A DNA stretch of 64,000 nucleotides from Nostoc sp. UHCC 0702 (GCA_017164015.1 CP071065.1:2136501-2200500), one strand, 5' to 3'; numbered from the stretch's first letter, positions 8,364-17,271 are shown. Made by a program: numbers and translations. Notes: generated from the letters alone by a model not told the origin.

Positions 8364-9337
8364 AGTTGATGTGTGGCTAGAAAAGCTTCGACTTCAGCAG
8401 CGGTAGGTTGAGAAGCGATCGCTCCTGCTTTAATGGTAGTTAGCGCCCCCACAGCACTGGCATAAGTCACAATCTGTTTTGCGATTTCTGCATCCCGCAA
8501 TTTTTGGATACCATGCTGACTTAGCTGGTGGATGAAACCTGCCAAAAAGCTATCCCCCGCACCAGTGGTATCAACGACATCGACAGAAAAGGACGGTAAT
8601 GTGCCTTCGTTCTCACCCAAGCAATAAGCGCAACCGTTCTCACCGTCTGTGATTAGCACCCCTTCAACCGAATCCAAACGATAAGTTATGGCTCCTGGAT
8701 CTGTGGTATCAAATAGCCATAGAGCTTCCTCCTTGGCAAGTTTGAGAAAATCAACTCGCTTAAATGTTTCTTGAATTTTTTGTCGAGCGATATTTGCGTC
8801 TTGCCAAAATACAGGCCGCCAGTTCACATCTAGTACAATTTTCAGGTCGTATTGTTCTGCTAAATCTAGGGCGCGGTAAATTGCCTGTTCACTTTCAGGA
8901 TAGGCTAATTCCAAAGTACCCAAAACCAGAAAATCTGCCTCTTGAAACAGCAAATTCGGTAATTGTTTGGCATGTAGACGCGTATCGGCAAATTCAGTGG
9001 TATCATACTGACCAAATCCTGCAAAAGTGCGATCGCCTGCTAGATCCCGTGTCACATAAACTTGCCGCGTTGGTGCTGTGGGATGGCGTTGCACTCCAGT
9101 TGTATCTACACCGACTTCCTGTAATAGCTTCACCAGTTCATTTCCAGCTTCATCTTCACCAACAGATCCAATAAATCCTGCGGTCGTTCCCAACTTCACC
9201 AAAGCACAGGCAACGTTTGCTGGTGCCCCCCCTGGATAGGGAGTCCAAGACTTCACTTCTTCGAGCTTTAGCCCTAATTGATCGGCTAAACAATCGAACA
9301 AAATTTCACCAAGGCACAAAACACGCGGATTGCTCAT
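8360..9337 (-). CDS. PfkB-family carbohydrate kinase (fructokinase-like)
   Basis: 325 residues. PfkB signature 1 is seen at YPGGAPANVACALVKLG and signature 2 at DVVDTTGAGDSFLAGF with the catalytic aspartate in GAGD. The opening RVLCLGEILFDCLAD and the pair GSVGEDEAGNELV / VQRHPTAPTRQVYVTRD are typical of fructokinases. It most likely phosphorylates fructose or a related ketose in sucrose or carbohydrate turnover. It converges on the HIRAN gene with overlapping stop codons, so read-through could create antisense RNA between them. Confidence 0.9.
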   Translation of the reverse strand: MSNPRVLCLGEILFDCLADQLGLKLEEVKSWTPYPGGAPANVACALVKLGTTAGFIGSVGEDEAGNELVKLLQEVGVDTTGVQRHPTAPTRQVYVTRDLAGDRTFAGFGQYDTTEFADTRLHAKQLPNLLFQEADFLVLGTLELAYPESEQAIYRALDLAEQYDLKIVLDVNWRPVFWQDANIARQKIQETFKRVDFLKLAKEEALWLFDTTDPGAITYRLDSVEGVLITDGENGCAYCLGENEGTLPSFSVDVVDTTGAGDSFLAGFIHQLSQHGIQKLRDAEIAKQIVTYASAVGALTTIKAGAIASQPTAAEVEAFLATHQL

Positions 9338-9706
9338 TTCATTTTAGATGTTAGATTTTCGATTTGGGATTAGGAATACTAGTATAAAATCTACAACAAT
9401 CTTTACTCATCTGTCGCCAGTTTTTAAAATAAGAAAATAGCAATCTTTGCTACTACCAAAAGGTATATATAAACCTGCTATCTCCTTTTTTATCTCAGTA
9501 TTTAAGCAGTTAATATTTCTATTAAGTAATGAATAATACCAAAATACTGAAGTATGGCTATTAAGCTGAAACTATGAAGTTGAAATAATTAAGAAAATAT
9601 TGTCAATCGGATTACTGCTAACAGTTGAAACCCCTACCAACAAAAGAATCTTCTAGAATTAAAAAGAGTGATTAAGTACATATACCAAGGGAGGATAGAA
9701 TAAGTC
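9338..9706. other. Spacer with promoter region of the LuxR-type regulator gene
   Basis: AT-rich spacer between two divergent genes. A GGGAGG ribosome site lies about 12 bases before the 9707 ATG. A TATATA run near 9463 could be a -10 element, but nothing fixes a start site. Confidence 0.4.
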
Positions 9707-9970
9707 ATGGCTGGTGGCGAGTCTCAGACCCCTGTTAGTCTGTCAGACAGAGAACTGCAAATTATCGACTTAGTGGCCGCTGGCTTAACTAACCAAGAAA
9801 TTGCAGCAAAACTGGAAATTAGCAAGCGAACAGTTGATAACCATATCAGCAATATTCTCACTAAAACCCAGACGGAAAACCGAGTGGCTCTAGTCCGCTG
9901 GGCTTTACAGTGGGGCAAAGTCTGCTTGAATGATGTCAATTGTTGTTCACTGCCCAACCAGAACGATTAG
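9707..9970 (+). CDS. Small LuxR/GerE-type DNA-binding regulator, PedR-like
   Basis: 87 residues, essentially one LuxR C-terminal helix-turn-helix: LSDRELQIIDLVAAGLTNQE, IAAKLEISKRTVDNHISNIL and ENRVALVRWALQWG. There is no receiver domain. Size and layout match PedR, the small cyanobacterial regulator reported to respond to photosynthetic electron flow through thioredoxin. Consistent with redox control, three cysteines follow the HTH (positions 73, 79 and 80). A GGGAGG ribosome site supports the start. I infer PedR orthology from size and the position of the cysteines, not from an alignment. Confidence 0.85.
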   Translation: MAGGESQTPVSLSDRELQIIDLVAAGLTNQEIAAKLEISKRTVDNHISNILTKTQTENRVALVRWALQWGKVCLNDVNCCSLPNQND

Positions 9971-10337
9971 ACCATTTGCTAATAGAGATCCGATCAATAG
10001 CGTTTGGCAGACGCTAGCGATCGCGTCTAGTATGGCGATAAAATTCGTCTGGTATGCAGCCAAGCCAAATTTGACCGTTGACTAATTGTTCTCCTCCTCA
10101 CGCCTTTATCTCTGTTAAATTGGCATTAGGGCATGGGGAATGGGGGATAGGGCATGGGGCATGGAGACTGAGGACTGAGGACTAAGGAAAGAGTTTCCCA
10201 ATCCCCAATCCCCATTGCCCCTAATCCCCACTCCCGAATTCCCAATCATCAACAAAAATTAGCAACAATCTACTGCCTCAAGCGCTACATTTGTAAGAAA
10301 TCTATGTTGCTCCATCGGCTTGGGGAGCAGTGTTCTT
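9971..10337. repeat. Spacer with G-rich and C-rich heptamer-type repeats
   Basis: Contains arrays of GGGGCAT/GGGGAAT and ACTGAGG-like units around 10130-10190, then the opposite-strand counterpart CCCCAAT around 10200-10235. No gene is seen. A GGGGAG ribosome site for the next gene lies near 10322. Confidence 0.6.
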
Positions 10338-10988
10338 ATGAATACTTTTGCTTCTGTTCAAGGTGGCTTGTCTGTTTTTGACTGGTTTAACTTTGATTTG
10401 ACGACGCCTCAACCCACGCAAGATGCCGATTTACTCAGGCATCTGTCGTTTATTCCAGGGTTGAAAGAAATTATTATGCTGCGGCAAGTTCACGCCCTAG
10501 AACACGCTACTGTATGGGTTTTGAGTGAAAAAAGTGTTCATACTTCCATACCACAACCAACCAGTATTCAAACAGATAACGAACTATTAGGTGGGTTGTC
10601 TACGGAACAGGGATTCTACCTGTATGGTGAAGTGAATATCAGTGATTTACGACGTGCAGTTACACTAGGTCTACATCGCCTTACCAATGGTGAATGGGAT
10701 TTGGCTGTACATCCTCGTTGCGGCACAAATTTATCAGTAGCGATGTTATTGACTGCTGGACTAGCTGTGGGTGTAAATCTGTTACTACCATTTCGACCAG
10801 TTGAGCAACTCATAGGTTTAGGATTGGCAGCAACAACAGCTGCTGAACTCGCACCTGATATAGGTTCTATCGCACAGCGATACCTCACAACTGCCATTCC
10901 CTTTAACCTAGCAATTGAAAATATTACCCGTACACGCGACATTTGGGGGCGCGAGGCACATTTTGTAAAGGTGAACTGGCGAGAGTGA
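10338..10988 (+). CDS. Conserved cyanobacterial protein, DUF6391-like
   Basis: 216 residues from the ATG at 10338, which has GGGGAG upstream; a TTG at 10320 would add six residues. Conserved core: MLRQVHALEHATVWVLSE, then LRRAVTLGLHRLTNGEWDLA, VHPRCGTNLSVAMLL and a hydrophobic segment LTAGLAVGVNLLLPF. The HALEHAT and HPRCGTN motifs look like metal-ligand patterns and recur in cyanobacterial proteins of unknown role. One or two membrane-associated segments are likely. I assign the DUF from memory of these motifs only. Confidence 0.7.
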   Translation: MNTFASVQGGLSVFDWFNFDLTTPQPTQDADLLRHLSFIPGLKEIIMLRQVHALEHATVWVLSEKSVHTSIPQPTSIQTDNELLGGLSTEQGFYLYGEVNISDLRRAVTLGLHRLTNGEWDLAVHPRCGTNLSVAMLLTAGLAVGVNLLLPFRPVEQLIGLGLAATTAAELAPDIGSIAQRYLTTAIPFNLAIENITRTRDIWGREAHFVKVNWRE

Positions 10989-10990
10989 AA

Positions 10991-11097
10991 GGAGCAGGGG
11001 AGCAGGGGAGCAGGGGAGCAGGGGAGTAGGGGAGCAGGGGAGCAGGGGAGCAGGGGAGCAGGGGAGCAGGGGAGCAGGGGAGCAGGGGAGCAGGGGA
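10991..11097. repeat. Tandem array of GGGGAGCA octamers
   Basis: About 13 copies of GGGGAGCA with one GGGGAGTA variant, directly after the stop codon of the previous gene. Runs of four G at eight-base spacing make the plus strand a candidate for G-quadruplex formation. Confidence 0.9.
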
Positions 11098-11115
11098 AAG
11101 AATTCTTACATAATT

Positions 11116-11296
11116 TCCCCCCATCCCCCCATCCCCCTCATCCCCCCATCCCCCTCATCCCCCTCATCCCCCTCATCCCCCTCATCCCCCCCATCCCCCC
11201 CATCCCCCCATCCCCCTCATCCCCCTCATCCCCCTCATCCCCCTCATCCCCCTCATCCCCCCCATCCCCCCCATCCCCTCATCCCCTCATCCCCTC
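11116..11296. repeat. Tandem array of CATCCCCCT/CATCCCCC units
   Basis: C-rich array of eight- and nine-base units (CATCCCCCT, CATCCCCC) filling the spacer up to the ribosome-site region of the 11312 gene. It has the opposite strand bias to the neighbouring G-rich array. Confidence 0.9.
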
Positions 11297-11311
11297 TAAG
11301 AAAATTGTGTA

Positions 11312-12319
11312 ATGAGAAAACTTTACTTTTTACTACCTGGAACCGATGGTAAATTTGCCTGTGGCGGTCTTTGGGCAGAGTTAAAAACAATGCATCTCGC
11401 TCAGCAGGTTTGTAGTGCTGATGTTGTAACTTATCGTCAGCGGGAAACAGGGAAGCGATTCATAGATGATCTGCTCCAAGAAGACAATTTAGATGATGCA
11501 ATTTTGGTGATTAGCTGGGGATTTGATATCGCTCAACTAGTTACCAAACTCAAATCCTACAATGTTGTTTATCATGCTCACAGTGCAGGTTACAACTTCC
11601 AACTTCCTGCCAGTATCCCAATCATCACTGTTAGTCGCAATACAATGGGTTATTGGGGGCAAAAGTCTCCTAATTCACTGATTTATTATTTGCCTAATCA
11701 AATTAGTAACGAATTTAAAAATCTACATATTGAACGAGATATTGATGTTTTAGTACAATCTCGCAAGTCTTCTGAATATTTAATGAAAGAATTGATTCCA
11801 GCATTACAACAGCAATGTCAAGTATGCGTCGTTGATTCCTATATAGAAGATTTACCGGGACTATTTAATCGAGCTAAAATTTACCTCTATGATTCCGCTG
11901 AATATTGGGCACAACAGCGTGTAAGTGAAGGATTTGGGCTGCAACCTATGGAAGCTCTCGCTTGTGGTTGTCAGGTTTTTTCTAGTATTAATGGTGGACT
12001 TTCGGATTACTTAGATCCGGGATTTAATTCTTATAAAATTGCTGCATATTCAAAAGAGTATGATGTCCAACGTATCCTGAAGGTACTTAAATCTTCAGTT
12101 TCGCTAGCTTTGCCCGAACAGTTTTTTGCAGAGTATCGAACTGAAAATATTATTCAGCGATTTACTGTGATTTTAGATGAGTTGAACGATTTTTTTGACC
12201 ACAAAGCACATCACAAACCTAATATCAAGAGTTTGTCAAGAGCGCGTCTGACAAAATTACTCAGCCAAAGGCTATACAGTAAGTTGAAGAAGAAATATTT
12301 TCAGAGTGTGTTGCGGTAA
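11312..12319 (+). CDS. Glycosyltransferase, GT4-like
   Basis: 335 residues. The C-terminal nucleotide-sugar-binding motif of GT-B enzymes is present (SEGFGLQPMEALACGCQVF), preceded by VVDSYIEDLPGLFNRAKIYL. The N-terminal half has Rossmann-like strands (DAILVISWGFDIAQLV, NVVYHAHSAGYNFQ). It most likely transfers a sugar from a nucleotide donor to a glycan or lipid in the cytoplasm. It opens a run of glycan genes, but is separated from the others by two small unknown genes. The translation start lies immediately behind the C-rich array, with no obvious ribosome site. Confidence 0.85.
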   Translation: MRKLYFLLPGTDGKFACGGLWAELKTMHLAQQVCSADVVTYRQRETGKRFIDDLLQEDNLDDAILVISWGFDIAQLVTKLKSYNVVYHAHSAGYNFQLPASIPIITVSRNTMGYWGQKSPNSLIYYLPNQISNEFKNLHIERDIDVLVQSRKSSEYLMKELIPALQQQCQVCVVDSYIEDLPGLFNRAKIYLYDSAEYWAQQRVSEGFGLQPMEALACGCQVFSSINGGLSDYLDPGFNSYKIAAYSKEYDVQRILKVLKSSVSLALPEQFFAEYRTENIIQRFTVILDELNDFFDHKAHHKPNIKSLSRARLTKLLSQRLYSKLKKKYFQSVLR

Positions 12320-12374
12320 GTTCCCTAAATTTCCAGAAACACTCGCCCAAACCCTGATCAAATCGAGGTTTTGA

Positions 12375-12482
12375 TTTTTCGTAGTCCGCGTACTCCCCAG
12401 GGTAGGTGGATGTGCGTTTATTTAGCCCAGCCAGTGCGCCCTTACGGTTCCTCCACAGGCTTGACATCTGGCGTGTGAATTC
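12375..12482. repeat. Degenerate copy of the MITE core module
   Basis: TAGTCCGCGTACTCC and TAGCCCAGCCAGTGCGCCC, then CTGGCGTGTGAATTCCT, recall the internal module of the elements at 18512 and 41663 (TAGCCAAGCCACTGCG, GGCGCGTGACTTCT). No terminal repeats remain. Confidence 0.4.
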
Positions 12483-12560
12483 CTCAGATCAGGAAAGATA
12501 AAACTCTTCGTTGTAGATAACATAAAATTGCACTCGCAAGCCTTATTTTGGGGTTTAATT

Positions 12561-12956
12561 ATGAAATACACACTTCTAGCCTTATTTGTTGCCATTAGTG
12601 CGATCGCCTTGAATCATCCTGCCTATGCCAGTCAAGAGGAAGTTTCTGCTACTATAGCTGATGGCGCTCAGGCTGCTGCTTTAGTCACCGAACCAATCAC
12701 GATCAATAGTCAAGTAGGTAATGCCATCAACCGAACTAACAATTTTAAACAAATTGCTGACTCAATTGGGTCAGCACGCCAAGGAGAATGTCAAAAAATT
12801 AATCCTCTTGATTTGATTAGTAATCCGGGTGCTATCTTCAAACCATGCCAAAAGCAAACAAATAACCAAACTCCTCAAGCTACTGCTGAACCAATAGAGT
12901 ATTTCCAGGTTCCTCGACTTGATTCTGGTATTAATGTCACAGTCACCAAATTTTGA
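12561..12956 (+). CDS. Small secreted protein of unknown function
   Basis: 131 residues from the ATG at 12561 (GGGG upstream). A clear signal peptide opens it (MKYTLLALFVAISAIALNHP, ending AYASQ). The mature part is polar, with two cysteines (GECQKIN and FKPCQKQ) that could form a disulfide. I recognise no family. The next small gene starts 33 bases downstream on the same strand, so the two may be co-transcribed. Confidence 0.65.
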   Translation: MKYTLLALFVAISAIALNHPAYASQEEVSATIADGAQAAALVTEPITINSQVGNAINRTNNFKQIADSIGSARQGECQKINPLDLISNPGAIFKPCQKQTNNQTPQATAEPIEYFQVPRLDSGINVTVTKF

Positions 12957-12989
12957 TACAGTAAATTGAATTTTAGCTACCAATAAAAA

Positions 12990-13316
12990 ATGAGTAAGTA
13001 TCAAATCAATATCGATTTCAGTAATGTAGATTTAGCTTCTCTGGAAACAGATGAGGATTTCCAAAAACAGGCAAAAATATTACTGCCCCAGGCACTTGTC
13101 AAACTAGGCGAAACGGTAGGTGAAAAGACTTGGGAGGAATTAAATAACACTCAGAATAAAGCAGCAACTAAACAGAAATTTTCTCAAAGTGAAAAACGTC
13201 GGTTTATTCAAGAAACAGGAAAAAATTATCAGCGCCATGCAAGCAACCGAGAAAGGCAAGAACTAGAAGACTACATAGTGGAACAATTACGTACCCAAAA
13301 GCAAGGAGCTACCTAA
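12990..13316 (+). CDS. Small soluble protein of unknown function
   Basis: 108 residues, strongly charged and mostly helical by composition (KFSQSEKRRFIQETGKNYQ, NRERQELEDYIVEQLRTQKQ). There is no signal peptide and no motif that I can name. It follows the secreted-protein gene closely and ends before a terminator-like hairpin at 13358, which supports it being a real transcribed unit. Confidence 0.55.
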   Translation: MSKYQINIDFSNVDLASLETDEDFQKQAKILLPQALVKLGETVGEKTWEELNNTQNKAATKQKFSQSEKRRFIQETGKNYQRHASNRERQELEDYIVEQLRTQKQGAT

Positions 13317-13357
13317 TTTTAGCTAGCAATTTTAGAGCATGTCTCTTAAGTAAACTA

Positions 13358-13387
13358 CCTACACTGTACGTGAGGCGTCAGTGTAGG
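13358..13387 (+). terminator. Terminator-like hairpin
   Basis: CCTACACTG at 13358-13366 pairs exactly with CAGTGTAGG at 13379-13387, followed by CTTTTAG. It is placed to end the 12561-13316 transcript. Confidence 0.55.
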
Positions 13388-13626
13388 CTTTTAGTAGCCC
13401 TGAACTATCTACACTGAGGTCGCAGTTTACGGGCGTTGCTGATTAAGAGTATGAATTTAGTCTGCTGCAAAGATGCAAATGTAAGAGTTTTCAACACTCG
13501 ATTTTGCAATTTCATAGTTGAATTTAGCAATACCTGATTACGCTATCACTTTGTTCAGTATGATATTTTAGATTTTTCTAAAAGCTGAGCCAGTTGTGTG
13601 CAGGGGATTATACAGTAACTAGGCAA

Positions 13627-14673
13627 TTAATTTTTGGCTAATGTATTCCGTAGCTTTGTTTGCAAAATAGTTTCCAAGCTTTGCATTTGATCTAACCAAA
13701 TCTTTGCTCTTTCTCTTTGCAATTCTTGAATTTCTTGAATTAACTCTTCTTGACGAGAAATAGCTTTTATACATCCTTCAGCGATTGATGAAGGGCTATT
13801 ATTTTTAACATAAATAGCTCCTTTATCAAATAATTTTCTTAGCGTTACAGTATCAGATAATATCAATGGTTTACCAATACCTACACCTTCAACCGCAACG
13901 CTAAGTTGGATTCCTTCTTCTTTTGTCAGCCCCAAGATAGCATCTGCATCAAGCAGTAATTGGTTAAACTCTTCTTCAGGTAAAAAACCTGGTAACTTCA
14001 CATTATCTGGAACATCGCTGAAATCATGAATTCCTCTAGCACGCGCTGTGTTCCCAGTTAAGACAAAAGTAATATTTGGAGCTAAACGGGCTGATTCTAA
14101 AACATCTTGAATTGGTTCATCAACATTGAACGAACATGGAAAAACAATCAATGGATGAGAAAAAGAAGTTTTAGATTTATTATCTTGGCTCTTAATTACT
14201 ACAGGCGGGTCTTCCAAAACACATATATTACCATTACTTAAATTATCCTCAATGACTTTTTTGTTTACCCAATCGTTATGGACAATCACTAAATCAGAAT
14301 GTTTCAAAAGATAAACTGCACCAGGAATATTTATCCAAGGGCTATCAAAAGTATTATTGTGGCAATCTGCAATAATTATTGTTTTGGGTTGGAATACTTT
14401 TTTATAAAAATGAGCTACATGAAGTAATGGAGTTGGTGTCAGTTGTACCCAAATGATTTGAGGCTGGTGTTGGAAAAATAATCTTAAAGTTTGCCATGCC
14501 TTCAATATATACTCTATGGGTCTGAGAAAACGATATTTGAAAGAAAGTGTCAAAAACTTGAGATTATAACCAAAATAAGTTTGTAATGATATGGAACGGC
14601 GTTGGAAAGGAACCCATGAAATAAAAAATTGTTTGATTTGTTTATCTTGGTAGATTTGATTAATATTATTCAT
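13627..14673 (-). CDS. Glycosyltransferase, GT-B fold
   Basis: 348 residues. N-terminal domain: WVPFQRRSISLQTYFG and IIWVQLTPTPLLHVAHFYKK. Linker and second domain: HPLIVFPCSFNVDEPIQDVL, ITFVLTGNTARARG, VKLPGFLPEEEFNQLLLDAD and the donor-site region GLTKEEGIQLSVAVEGVGIG followed by KPLILSD. This resembles GT1/GT4-type enzymes. There is no signal peptide, so it acts on the cytoplasmic face. It reads in the same direction as the WecG-like and GT2 genes to its right, which suggests a shared glycan-assembly function, though 112 bases and then a repeat-filled spacer separate them. Confidence 0.82.
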   Translation of the reverse strand: MNNINQIYQDKQIKQFFISWVPFQRRSISLQTYFGYNLKFLTLSFKYRFLRPIEYILKAWQTLRLFFQHQPQIIWVQLTPTPLLHVAHFYKKVFQPKTIIIADCHNNTFDSPWINIPGAVYLLKHSDLVIVHNDWVNKKVIEDNLSNGNICVLEDPPVVIKSQDNKSKTSFSHPLIVFPCSFNVDEPIQDVLESARLAPNITFVLTGNTARARGIHDFSDVPDNVKLPGFLPEEEFNQLLLDADAILGLTKEEGIQLSVAVEGVGIGKPLILSDTVTLRKLFDKGAIYVKNNSPSSIAEGCIKAISRQEELIQEIQELQRERAKIWLDQMQSLETILQTKLRNTLAKN

Positions 14674-14785
14674 AACTTTATCTCAAAAATACAGCTCCAA
14701 AAATATGCTCAAAAACATAGGAAAAACTGATTGTATCCAGCAAATCATAACTAATCATACAGAGGGTAAGATAAGTTGATGGATT

Positions 14786-15571
14786 CTACCGTCTGCGGAC
14801 TCGATCACTCCAATAGTAGAGCATAATTCGATAGAAAAATAGAAAATTACCAACTAAATAGCGCTGCCAAAGTCTTTGAGGCTCAGTAAACAATCTTGAT
14901 ATCCACTCTAGACCTCTATCAGTCATCCAACGAGGGCCTCTGTAAACGCTACCAGTATAAAAATCTAGACACGCTCCTAAAGGTAAAAATACCTTAGTAT
15001 TGATTTGGCTCATGTTATCCAGAATCCACCGTTCCTGAAGTGGCATTCCAAAACCAACGTACAATAAATCTGGTTTAAATTCGTTAATTTTTTGAATTAC
15101 AGCATCATTTTCTATACCAGATTTTTCAAAGTAACCATGATGCCCTTCTATTCTCAAATTTGGTGCAATTGCAAGCAATTTAGTTATAGCTTTGTCTACA
15201 ACACCAGGCTTACCCGCTAACAAGAATAGAGAAAGATGATTATCCTGGCAGGCTTTAGCCAGGTCTTCTATATAATCTGGAGCAGTCATGCGATATTCGC
15301 GACGCACTGAGTACCCATAAAGCTTTGCTGCAAGCAAGACACCAAATCCATCGCAAAAAACTATATCCGACTTGTTTATAAAGTCTCGAAACCAAGGTAA
15401 TTCGTAAGCAAAGTTCATTGCTCTAACGTTGACATTGCCGATGATAGTTTTTTTATTGATTTTTGCAACTTCGACTATGTACATTATTAACTGATTTACA
15501 GTCAATTTGTGAAACTTGGTGTTGAGTATCGTCACAACATCAAATTTATGTAAATTTGATATGTCTTTCAT
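14786..15571 (-). CDS. WecG/TagA/CpsF-family glycosyltransferase
   Basis: 261 residues, normal length. Family hallmarks: NVNVRAMNFAYELPWFRDF, SDIVFCDGFGVLLAAKLYG with the conserved DGxG, LLYVGFGMPLQERWI, then FLPLGACLDFYTGSVYRGP and the basic amphipathic end GLEWISRLFTEPQRLWQRYL. Such enzymes (GT26) add N-acetylmannosaminuronate, N-acetylmannosamine or a similar sugar to an undecaprenyl-diphosphate-linked primer in capsule, teichoic-acid or antigen synthesis. The C-terminal basic helix is expected to bind the inner membrane. Exact sugar unknown. Confidence 0.93.
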   Translation of the reverse strand: MKDISNLHKFDVVTILNTKFHKLTVNQLIMYIVEVAKINKKTIIGNVNVRAMNFAYELPWFRDFINKSDIVFCDGFGVLLAAKLYGYSVRREYRMTAPDYIEDLAKACQDNHLSLFLLAGKPGVVDKAITKLLAIAPNLRIEGHHGYFEKSGIENDAVIQKINEFKPDLLYVGFGMPLQERWILDNMSQINTKVFLPLGACLDFYTGSVYRGPRWMTDRGLEWISRLFTEPQRLWQRYLVGNFLFFYRIMLYYWSDRVRRR

Positions 15572-15709
15572 ATTTCACACTTTAAAATAGCATGTGTAGT
15601 TATTCATGACTTACGCAAAAATTGCTCCTACGCTTAATTTATCGAACCGCCAAGATGCGAATAACCCCAATAATTCGTAGATTGTGCCTAAGTCCTATCA
15701 TTGTTTAAA

Positions 15710-15906
15710 GGAGGCAGCAGTTAAAAGGCAGCTTTGCTGGAGGCCGGTTAGAGCGGGATTTAGACCCATCTCTAACCGAAGACCGCCAAATCTTTGATTT
15801 GGCGGGGGACTTAAACCCAGTTGGGCGAGGCAAGAAGACTTGCTTTCTGAAAGAATTTTACTTCTGCCTCCAGCAAAACTACCCCCTGCCTCGCCCGAAG
15901 GGTTGT
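15710..15906. repeat. Long palindromic repeat containing nested hairpins
   Basis: GGCAGCTTTGCTGGAGGC near 15729 is mirrored by GCCTCCAGCAAAACTACC and CCCTGCC near 15867-15892. Inside are further inverted pairs, for example GGTTAGAG with CTCTAACC and GCCAAATC with GATTTGGC. It lies alone in a spacer of 480 bases and looks like a non-autonomous mobile repeat. Confidence 0.6.
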
Positions 15907-16051
15907 TAAATTAATGCTAATATCATATCTTACACAAAATGCTGTGTTTCTATCAACTATTGAAGAAATTACTTAGGTTTTTGTTCTAGTCAAACTAGAA
16001 AGTCTTTAGTTGGGTAATATCAAAAATGAATGATTGATATTTATCTATCTT

Positions 16052-16891
16052 TTACCAACTTCCAAATTGGTCAGTAGACAGCTTTCCCAGCCGACGCCGC
16101 AAAACAGCTTTGATTTTGATAATTATAAAGGGATCTAAATATTTAATTGGGAAAGTAATTAATTCTCGCAACAGCCAGTTAAGATAAAATAAACGATGTT
16201 TTAACGCTAAATTTGTGGAAGATTGCTTAACAAAAGCAGACGCTACCCAACTACTTTCTTGAATCATAGTTAGTTTATTTTTCAATTGACCAGTCATTCC
16301 ATTAAGTGAGTAAGAAGCAAGCGGTGTATCAACTAAGTGGAATTTCTCTCCAGATGTATAAGCTCTAAAAATAAAGTCATAATCGCCAGACATAGAATAG
16401 CTTATGTTAAATAATCCTAATCTTTCATAGACTGACTTTTTGACAAAGCAACTGGGATGATGTAAAGTAAATTTAAAAATTAAATTATCTAATTTCCCTG
16501 GGATAAATGTACTTATGTAAACACCGTTAATATAATGATTAATTGGAGAATAAATAATGGAAATATCGGGTTCAGCTATAAAGGTTTTTTCAACAATTCC
16601 TAATGCTCCATCGTTATACCAATCATCGGCATTAATAATACCTATAACATCACCCGTAGCACGGCATATACCCTTATTCATCGCATCATAAATACCTTGA
16701 TCTTTTTCAGAAATGAAAACATCAATTTTGTCTAAGTATCTTTCAACTATTCCTATACTGCCATCAGTTGAACCACCGTCAATGATGATGTACTCTAATT
16801 GCGATCGCAATTTCTGCTCAATCACACTTTGTATAGTTTTTTCTAAAGTATTTACAGCATTATATACTGGTGTAATAATTGAGATTTTCAT
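16052..16891 (-). CDS. GT2-family glycosyltransferase
   Basis: 279 residues. GT-A signature at the N-terminus: KISIITPVYNAVNTLEKTIQ, then EYIIIDGGSTDGS, DQGIYDAMNKGICRATGDVI and the metal-binding INADDWYNDGAL. A later FTLHHPSCFVKKSVYERLG and MSGDYDFIFRAY match bacterial family-2 enzymes of the WcaA/RfaG-like type used in exopolysaccharide or O-antigen synthesis. No membrane segment is obvious. It is the first gene of the minus-strand glycan group (16052, 14786, 13627). Confidence 0.92.
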   Translation of the reverse strand: MKISIITPVYNAVNTLEKTIQSVIEQKLRSQLEYIIIDGGSTDGSIGIVERYLDKIDVFISEKDQGIYDAMNKGICRATGDVIGIINADDWYNDGALGIVEKTFIAEPDISIIYSPINHYINGVYISTFIPGKLDNLIFKFTLHHPSCFVKKSVYERLGLFNISYSMSGDYDFIFRAYTSGEKFHLVDTPLASYSLNGMTGQLKNKLTMIQESSWVASAFVKQSSTNLALKHRLFYLNWLLRELITFPIKYLDPFIIIKIKAVLRRRLGKLSTDQFGSW

Positions 16892-17271
16892 GAGTTTATA
16901 AAAGATAAGTGATTAACGAAGTTGTGAAATAAATGATTTTAGGAGTATAAATCACTCATTAGAAATATACTACAGAACAGGTATGCTGTAAATACCTGGA
17001 TGACCGAATGCTAATTTTGATAAGTTGCTATGAATTCGGTAAAAATATGCGATCGCAGTTAACCTGAATATCGGCACTACGCCACCCCAACCCAAAAGTA
17101 CTTGCTCTGTTGGGGATTGGCGTGCTTTACTTATAAATAATTATTGACCTCCCAGTTCTCCACACTCAGTTTGTTTGAAGCCGCTTTCTTTGCCAAAAAT
17201 TAATAAATTTCAGAATGCGCCGCCTAAAACTTAAAATATAGGCAGTTATCTCGCTTCATTCCTTCAAGCTG
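16892..17271. other. Divergent promoter spacer with an inverted repeat
   Basis: Separates the minus-strand GT2 gene from the plus-strand methyltransferase. It contains an inverted repeat at 17079-17123: ACGCCACCCCAAC pairs with GTTGGGGATTGGCGT with one bulge. No gene is seen. The repeat could be a regulatory site or part of a dispersed element. Confidence 0.45.

Noticed and set aside
9724..9957. 77-codon minus-strand frame
   Set aside because: Lies fully antisense to the PedR-like gene, which has a clear HTH and ribosome site.
10924..11124. 66-codon minus-strand frame rich in LLPCSPAP
   Set aside because: Direct translation of the GGGGAGCA array.
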